From positions 1-7,597 of the forward strand of contig JAGRNM010000061.1 of NCBI GenBank assembly GCA_020440745.1: 7,597 nt of DNA. The letters run 5' to 3'. Both the position numbers and the translations under genes were made by a program. This document shows, one piece after another, positions 5,264-7,597 of this stretch (positions are counted from its first letter, which is position 1; each line of letters starts with the position of its first letter). Under the pieces are notes generated by a model. It searched no databases, was not told the DNA's origin, and saw nothing but the letters and a program-made list of their open reading frames with translations. The stretch comes from Deltaproteobacteria bacterium. Its GTDB lineage: Bacteria > UBA10199 > DSSB01.

Positions 5264-5872
5264 ATGATAGATTTTGTAGCAACTTTTATAGTTTTTTTTG
5301 CAGTTATAGATCCCATAGGAACAGTTCCTGTATTTTTGGCTGTAACAAGGGGCTATGATAATACAGATAAAAGAAAGATTGCGTTATTCGCCACTTTTGT
5401 CGCGGCAGTAGTTCTTATATTTTTTGTTGTGGCAGGAGAAATCATTCTGACCGCCATGGGGATTCCCTTATCGGCATTTCAAATAGCGGGAGGTATTGTT
5501 TTGTTTCTGTTTGCCCTCTCCATGATATTTGGAGAAAGTAAGCCTGATGAAGAAATAAGAATGGCGGAAAGCCACAAAGATACGGCCATTTTCCCCTTGG
5601 CCTTACCTTCTATTGCAGGTCCGGGTGCTATGTTGACTGCTGTTCTTATGACGGAGAATGCTCGCTTTAATCTATGGGAGCAATTACAAACCGTTGCGGT
5701 GCTATCACTAGTATTGCTTATTACCTATATTTTCATGCTAGTTGCATCTTTTATAAATAGGGTTATTGGAAATGCGGGAGCAAGTATAGTAAGTCGTGTG
5801 ATGGGTTTAATCCTTGCGGCTATTGCTACTTCAAATACCTTAAGCGGAATTAAACAGTATTTTGGCGTGTAA
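5264..5872 (+). CDS. marC: MarC family integral membrane protein (UPF0056)
   Basis: A 202-aa protein of the normal MarC size with about six membrane helices (roughly residues 3-26, 40-60, 67-90, 110-130, 142-164 and 178-197). Two family hallmarks are present: DPIGTVPVF (16-24) in the first helix, and PLALPSIAGPGAM (111-123) before the fourth. A charged loop (KPDEEIRMAESHKD, 93-106) separates the two halves, which look like an internal repeat. MarC proteins sit in the inner membrane; despite the name, the link to multiple antibiotic resistance was not upheld, and a transport role is only presumed. The ATG follows TAGG by 8 nt. The gene appears to be transcribed alone and ends in a terminator shared with a convergent gene. 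Confidence 0.93.
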   Translation: MIDFVATFIVFFAVIDPIGTVPVFLAVTRGYDNTDKRKIALFATFVAAVVLIFFVVAGEIILTAMGIPLSAFQIAGGIVLFLFALSMIFGESKPDEEIRMAESHKDTAIFPLALPSIAGPGAMLTAVLMTENARFNLWEQLQTVAVLSLVLLITYIFMLVASFINRVIGNAGASIVSRVMGLILAAIATSNTLSGIKQYFGV

Positions 5873-5935
5873 GAAGGTGTAGCTAAGTTAAGTAGGCTTG
5901 CTATAAAGACAATAAAAAATCCTCACTCCTACAAG

Positions 5936-5964
5936 GGCTTATTTTAATAAAAGCCAAGTTTTTT
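5936..5964 (+). terminator. Terminator after marC
   Basis: GGCTT (5936-5940) pairs with AAGCC (5951-5955), with further T-A pairs inside the loop, followed by a six-T run (5959-5964). An A-run on the other side (5914-5919) is farther away, so it may also work less well for the reverse-strand gene ending at 5980. Confidence 0.55.
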
Positions 5965-5979
5965 ATATAATAATAAAAA

Positions 5980-6573
5980 TCAACGGTAAGCTGTCCAGTC
6001 ATTCTTGGTGCCTTTTGTTACTTTCATTCCAGCTGCTTTAGCTTGTTTTAGTAATACTTTTTCTAAATCACGCCAGACTAATAACTCACGCTTAGGGTAA
6101 GTCTGCCACAGAGGACCTCTGGCTAATTTTAATTTTTCTCCTTTGTGGGTTTCAAATTTTATCTCCGCTGTTTCAAAAGCAGATTTACTAAGCTCATTGT
6201 CCCCAAAGGGAAAACGAGTACGAAAATAAAGGCTTTTTAACGTTGACCAATCGATTCGCTTAGATTCACCCAGAGTGATCTGTCCATCGGAGCTTAGCAA
6301 AACTTGTCTAAAGTGAGAACGCTCCCTCATGCTCACCACAGCAAAGATAAACATGGCTAGACTTAAGGCTGCCCAAGGTAAACCCAACTGAAAAATAATA
6401 ACCGATAAAAATAGAGAAAAAATAGGTAATATGATTTCTGAACTTCGACGACGGATATATAATTTTCTTAATAGCGGAGTTTGCTTAGGAGCTTTTTTAA
6501 GAAGTGCCTCTGCCTCTATTCTTTCTTCAGGATCAAGGTCTTTTAGCGAATCTTCTTGAGATTCGTTTTCCAA
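5980..6573 (-). CDS. Two-helix membrane protein of unknown function (197 aa)
   Basis: No family recognised. An acidic N-terminal part (residues 1-30, rich in Glu and Asp) is followed by a basic patch RRR (41-43). A tight hairpin of two membrane helices (about 47-63 and 65-82, with GLP at the turn) comes next, and then RER (83-85). By the positive-inside rule both ends lie in the cytoplasm. The C-terminal 110 residues are soluble; the strands around SSDGQITLGESKRIDWSTLKSLYF resemble a bacterial PH-like or YcxB-like domain, but that is only an impression. It ends in a basic tail. The start is a TTG at 6573: the codon just before it is a stop and no ATG or GTG follows before the second helix. 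A weak AGAAAG precedes it by 7 nt. It is convergent to marC. Confidence 0.75.
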   Translation of the reverse strand: MENESQEDSLKDLDPEERIEAEALLKKAPKQTPLLRKLYIRRRSSEIILPIFSLFLSVIIFQLGLPWAALSLAMFIFAVVSMRERSHFRQVLLSSDGQITLGESKRIDWSTLKSLYFRTRFPFGDNELSKSAFETAEIKFETHKGEKLKLARGPLWQTYPKRELLVWRDLEKVLLKQAKAAGMKVTKGTKNDWTAYR

Positions 6574-6689
6574 TTAAAAACTTTCTTTTTTTAAAATTGA
6601 TTTCAATGATAAGCTTTTATTTAAGACTTTGGAAAAAAGCTATTTGTTAAGCTATTGCAGAAAATTATGATTCTTAATAGAAAAATATT

Positions 6690-6749
6690 TTAGATAAAGG
6701 TGTGATTCTGATTTGCTTGCTTGGGTCCCTGGTTTTGAAGTTAAAATCT
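6690..6749 (+). repeat. Intergenic repeat, copy B
   Basis: The partner of copy A at 4484. Its left part, AGATAAAGGTGTG, and its right part, CTTTGGCC read in reverse, also form weak inverted ends. It lies in the leader of the NTF2-like gene, about 46 nt before the ATG. The rest of the spacer 6574-6795 shows nothing else I can name. Confidence 0.55.
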
Positions 6750-6795
6750 TTGGCCGAAGTTTTCTAGATTTTCTTTTTTAAAAAAGGTTTTTGTT

Positions 6796-7146
6796 ATGAG
6801 AGTTGAAGCTAAAAAGTTTGCAAAAGATTGGATTGAGGCATGGAATTCCCATGATCTTGAAAAGATTTTATCACATTATTCCGATGATTTTGAAATAACA
6901 ACACCCATGATTAAATTAACTCTGGGACTTGATACGGGGACGCTTAGGGGTAAAGAAAACATCCGGCAATATTGGGCACAGGCTTTAAAAAAAATACCTG
7001 ATTTATACTTTGAATTAATAGAAGTGACAGAAAGTATTGATTCGATAGCTTTATATTACAAATCAGTTATGGGAAAAATGTCAATCGAGGTGATGTTTTT
7101 TAATCATGAGGGTAAAGTCAATCGTGTCATCGCACACTATAATTAA
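6796..7146 (+). CDS. SnoaL-like / NTF2-like fold protein
   Basis: A 116-aa protein of single-domain NTF2 size. The opening helix with WIEAWNSHDLEKILSHYSDD (residues 12-31) is the classic start of SnoaL-like proteins, followed by a strand (FEITTP). The segment LRGKENIRQYWAQALKKIPDLYF is the usual second helix region, and strands rich in hydrophobic residues close the barrel (IALYYKSVMG, IEVMFF, VNRVIAHY). Members bind small ligands or are enzymes such as isomerases and hydratases; many have no known role, and nothing here points to a substrate. No signal peptide is seen, so it is probably cytosolic. The ATG has AAAAGG (6782-6787) 8 nt upstream. It is convergent to ppa. Confidence 0.85.
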   Translation: MRVEAKKFAKDWIEAWNSHDLEKILSHYSDDFEITTPMIKLTLGLDTGTLRGKENIRQYWAQALKKIPDLYFELIEVTESIDSIALYYKSVMGKMSIEVMFFNHEGKVNRVIAHYN

Positions 7147-7157
7147 AAGTAAGCATT

Positions 7158-7220
7158 TCTAAACCAGAGTTATGTTTTTAGATTAATTCTTTAGATCATG
7201 GTCTTGAAGTAAAAACTTTG
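7158..7220 (+). repeat. Intergenic repeat, copy C (right half clear)
   Basis: The right part, GGTCTTGAAGTAAAAACTTTG (7200-7220 less one base), matches copy B at about 19 of 22 columns. The left part (7158-7190) is only weakly similar. It sits just after the NTF2-like gene, between convergent genes. Confidence 0.4.
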
Positions 7221-7251
7221 CCTTAAAATAAGACAGTCTTAGATCATTATA

Positions 7252-7597
7252 TTAAGCTTGGGGACCAGCTTTACCATAATATTTTTGGTATAATTGCATG
7301 GACTGTAAAATCACTTCTTCCGCTTCCACGACAGAAAAAAAGTCATCTACTTCGACTTTTTTGTTTTCCAATATCTTGTAGTCCTCAAAAAAACGTCGGA
7401 CTTCTTTTAAACGGTGGGGTGGTAGGTCTTTGATGCAGCCGTAGTGATTGTATTCGGGATCATCAAGGTGTACGGCGATGATTTTGTCGTCTTCTTCTCC
7501 CTGATCTCTCATTTTCATTAAACCGATGGGTTTGGCTCGTAGTAGACAAAGTGGGGTCACCGGCAGTTGGCCTAGTACTAAAATATCCAGAGGGTCG
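7252..7597 (-). CDS. ppa: Inorganic pyrophosphatase, family I (5' end outside the window)
   Basis: The enzyme hydrolyses pyrophosphate to two phosphates with Mg2+ and drives biosynthetic reactions forward; it is cytosolic and essential in most bacteria. The visible 114 residues begin inside the signature at DPLD, which supplies metal-binding Asp residues. Next come KPIGLMKMRDQGEEDDK, with the Asp-rich metal site and the Lys of the active centre, then RFFEDYK, matching the conserved Tyr-Lys pair that binds phosphate. The C-terminus reaches the normal end (IILQSMQLYQKYY-like helix). The N-terminal part and start codon lie beyond the right edge; a GTG inside the visible part is not the start. 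No defect is seen in the fragment. Confidence 0.95.
   Translation of the reverse strand, partial: DPLDILVLGQLPVTPLCLLRAKPIGLMKMRDQGEEDDKIIAVHLDDPEYNHYGCIKDLPPHRLKEVRRFFEDYKILENKKVEVDDFFSVVEAEEVILQSMQLYQKYYGKAGPQA

Noticed and set aside
5122..5316. Reverse-strand ORF of 64 codons over the marC start
   Set aside because: Overlaps the marC start and its GG leader, has no SD, and its residues follow from the antisense of those sequences.

Overview
The window is AT-rich overall, with long A and T runs in the spacers. It looks like an accessory stretch of a Gram-negative bacterial chromosome. A MarC-type inner-membrane protein and an exported Cys-rich protein favour a Gram-negative host. The C-terminal two thirds of a family I inorganic pyrophosphatase is the only clear housekeeping gene. 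I cannot fix the phylum from the sequence. Several starts appear to be TTG, and many genes have weak Shine-Dalgarno (SD) sequences.

Left part (1-2631): a Fic-family adenylyltransferase with a C-terminal winged helix is preceded by two abutting 30-bp dyads, the second a perfect palindrome. These look like operators for self-control. A 124-aa protein of unknown function follows in the same direction. After a terminator-like hairpin comes a compact type II toxin-antitoxin pair: a TIGR02574-like antitoxin and a ParE/RelE toxin overlapping by ATGA. This is a small defence or stress type island.

Middle (2632-4571): a 119-codon open frame continues in phase after the toxin stop but has no ordinary start codon near its beginning, so it looks like a decayed gene. 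A doubtful reverse-strand ORF follows, in a stretch full of homopolymers. Next is an unrecognised soluble 270-aa protein whose leader holds a nested inverted repeat.

Right part (4572-7597): a reverse-strand exported protein with a CC/CxC/CC/CxC cluster; a 404-bp spacer; marC, whose leader carries eight GG tracts spaced about 5 nt apart; a reverse-strand two-helix membrane protein; a SnoaL/NTF2-like protein; and the ppa fragment running off the right edge.

Between genes there are recurring sequences of about 60 bp (clearest at 4484-4540 and 6690-6749, half-copy near 7200-7220). They suggest an uncharacterised small intergenic repeat family. No tRNA, rRNA, CRISPR array, transposase or integrase was seen. 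The genes share no obvious single pathway. The best-supported functional units are the Fic gene with its operators and the toxin-antitoxin pair.
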